From Pseudofabraea citricarpa (lineage: Eukaryota > Ascomycota > Leotiomycetes > Helotiales > Dermateaceae): DNA of 64,000 bases. The notes under the pieces were generated by a model. The model had not been told where the DNA came from and searched no databases. It saw only the letters and a list, made by a program, of their open reading frames with translations. The first letter of the stretch is position 1, and every line of letters starts with the position of its first letter. Where the stretch lies: NCBI GenBank assembly GCA_029641185.1, contig JAPWGK010000027.1, forward strand, positions 248,001-312,000. Direction: 5' to 3'. The translations under genes and the position numbers were made by a program. Below are positions 62,892 through 64,000 of the stretch, piece by piece.

Positions 62892-63451
62892 ATGTCTAGT
62901 AGTCCAGGCTAGGCAGAATACTCTAAAGACTAACGAAATAATGAATTCTTACTCATTACCAAACTACCACTCATTTGTAGTGGCAATCCTTCAGAAGTCT
63001 GGAAGAAGCACACATGAATGTTTACTCTGTAACCGAAACCTGGCAGGTTGAACATAAAGGTCCTTAAATAATACCGCATTTTCTTTGAGTTGAGAACCAT
63101 GTTATTTGATGGTCATATGTCACTTTAAATTTAGTGGCGAGTTTATGGATCTTGGGTTCGTCGCTTAATTCACGAGCTCGCCCCCAAAGAATTCCCCATT
63201 CTGCCTATCACACACCTGGATGCTCACGTGAACAGCTTCCTATTGTCCTGATTAACAACTGCCGCACAATAGGAAAATACAATCACATCAATTACCGCGC
63301 GAGATTCAATGACCACACGTACCAACCCCCACAGCACATCAAGTCTGCGCAGTCTTGAAGGGAACCTTCTACAGCATGACCCATTCCTCGAAATACTAAA
63401 GACTGTTCGAATTCTTGTCTACAAACCCCGCCTCAGAGTACAGCCTACACG
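62892..63451. other. Intergenic; no supported gene
   Basis: 3' region of the iminopeptidase and promoter of the secreted-protein gene at the window end. Confidence 0.4.
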
Positions 63452-64000
63452 ATGTATTCTGCTACAATCCTCGCTGTTCTTCTCTGCTTTATCCATGCAG
63501 CTCTTGCACTTCCGGCCCACTCCGCCTCTACAGCCGCCTCTGCCCGCGTCTTCAACTACTTCAAGTGGTCAGCAGGAGGGAACCGCACATTCACACGCCT
63601 GAAGAGCACCATGGTCGTCCCCAACCTTCCCATTGGACCCAACGGCCTCCAAAGCATCTGGCCTGGTCTCCAATCTCCCGGCCACGAGATGGTATTCCAG
63701 AACGTGGTGGCGAATCAGATAGCCGGTGTCTGGGGATTCTGGATCATGGAGTGCTGCATCCCGAACCACTCATTTACGCCTTACGTCTCAGTCTACCCCG
63801 GAGATAGCATCACCACTGAGTTCATGCAGCAGCCTTCTGGAAACTGGACGGATTCTTGGAAGCTCGAGCGTGGCAAGCAGGGGTTGCTTGCTGGTGCTGA
63901 GTCACAGGAAGGAAGTATTGCAGATGTGGTATTTCCGAAGTTTGAAAGCTTGAATGAGGCCTACCTTACGGTTGAGTTGGGCAGTGGTGCGCATTGGGAA
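63452..64000 (+). CDS. Secreted protein, 3'-truncated by the window edge
   Basis: ATG 63452 opens a frame that stays open to the last base (183 codons). A signal peptide is clear: MYSATILAVLLCFIHAALAL. The mature part has N-glycosylation sites (NRTF, NHSF, NWTD) and strand-rich sequence such as TMVVPNLPIGPNGLQSIWPG, IMECCIPNHSF and VYPGDSITTEFMQ. YPGDSI...GNWTDSW faintly recalls the jelly-roll fold of eqolisin-type (G1) acid peptidases, but I cannot see their catalytic Gln/Glu in the visible part. Best called a secreted protein of unknown function. Confidence 0.75.
   Translation, partial: MYSATILAVLLCFIHAALALPAHSASTAASARVFNYFKWSAGGNRTFTRLKSTMVVPNLPIGPNGLQSIWPGLQSPGHEMVFQNVVANQIAGVWGFWIMECCIPNHSFTPYVSVYPGDSITTEFMQQPSGNWTDSWKLERGKQGLLAGAESQEGSIADVVFPKFESLNEAYLTVELGSGAHWE

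Overview
This window looks like nuclear DNA of a filamentous ascomycete. Genes are split by very short introns, mostly 48-78 bp, with GT...AG ends and CTGAC/CTAAC-like branch sites. Intergenic stretches are long and AT-rich with microsatellites. The protein families are typical of plant-associated Pezizomycotina: LaeA-like methyltransferases, a class II hydrophobin, a polygalacturonase, a tannase/feruloyl esterase, a rhodopsin-domain receptor-like protein and BTB paralogues. A member of the Leotiomycetes is my guess, not something shown. I see no CRISPR array, rRNA, convincing tRNA or intact transposon.

Layout. 0-9 kb: a partial uncharacterised gene, a decayed F-box gene, an NCS1 permease, a secreted tannase/feruloyl esterase and a RING-type protein. 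9-26 kb: two paralogous SAM methyltransferases (10.7-12.3 and 22.9-24.3 kb) flank a MYND protein and a large RING-H2 protein. The spaces hold a dispersed composite repeat (12.9-16.8 kb), a 133-bp satellite (21.1-21.9 kb) and simple repeats, including 31 consecutive G. 26-32.5 kb: a secreted beta-propeller protein, a Ser/Thr-rich protein ending in a class II hydrophobin domain, and a histidine-phosphatase-family gene whose catalytic residues are replaced. 32.5-37.4 kb: about 5 kb with no supported gene. 37-47 kb: catalase-peroxidase, a short-chain dehydrogenase, a rhodopsin-domain membrane protein and a metallo-beta-lactamase-fold protein. 48-56 kb: three BTB/POZ paralogues and a multispan membrane protein. 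56-64 kb: an endopolygalacturonase with a long low-complexity N-terminal region, a small F-box-like protein, a proline iminopeptidase and the start of a secreted protein gene.

The genes do not form one obvious pathway. Shared themes are attack on plant cell walls (esterase, polygalacturonase), the cell surface (hydrophobin, propeller), oxidative defence (KatG), nutrient uptake and peptide breakdown (NCS1 permease, iminopeptidase), and regulation or protein turnover (methyltransferases, RING, BTB, MYND). Exon boundaries were worked out by hand from splice signals, reading-frame continuity and family similarity recalled from memory. All lengths of spliced proteins depend on those models.
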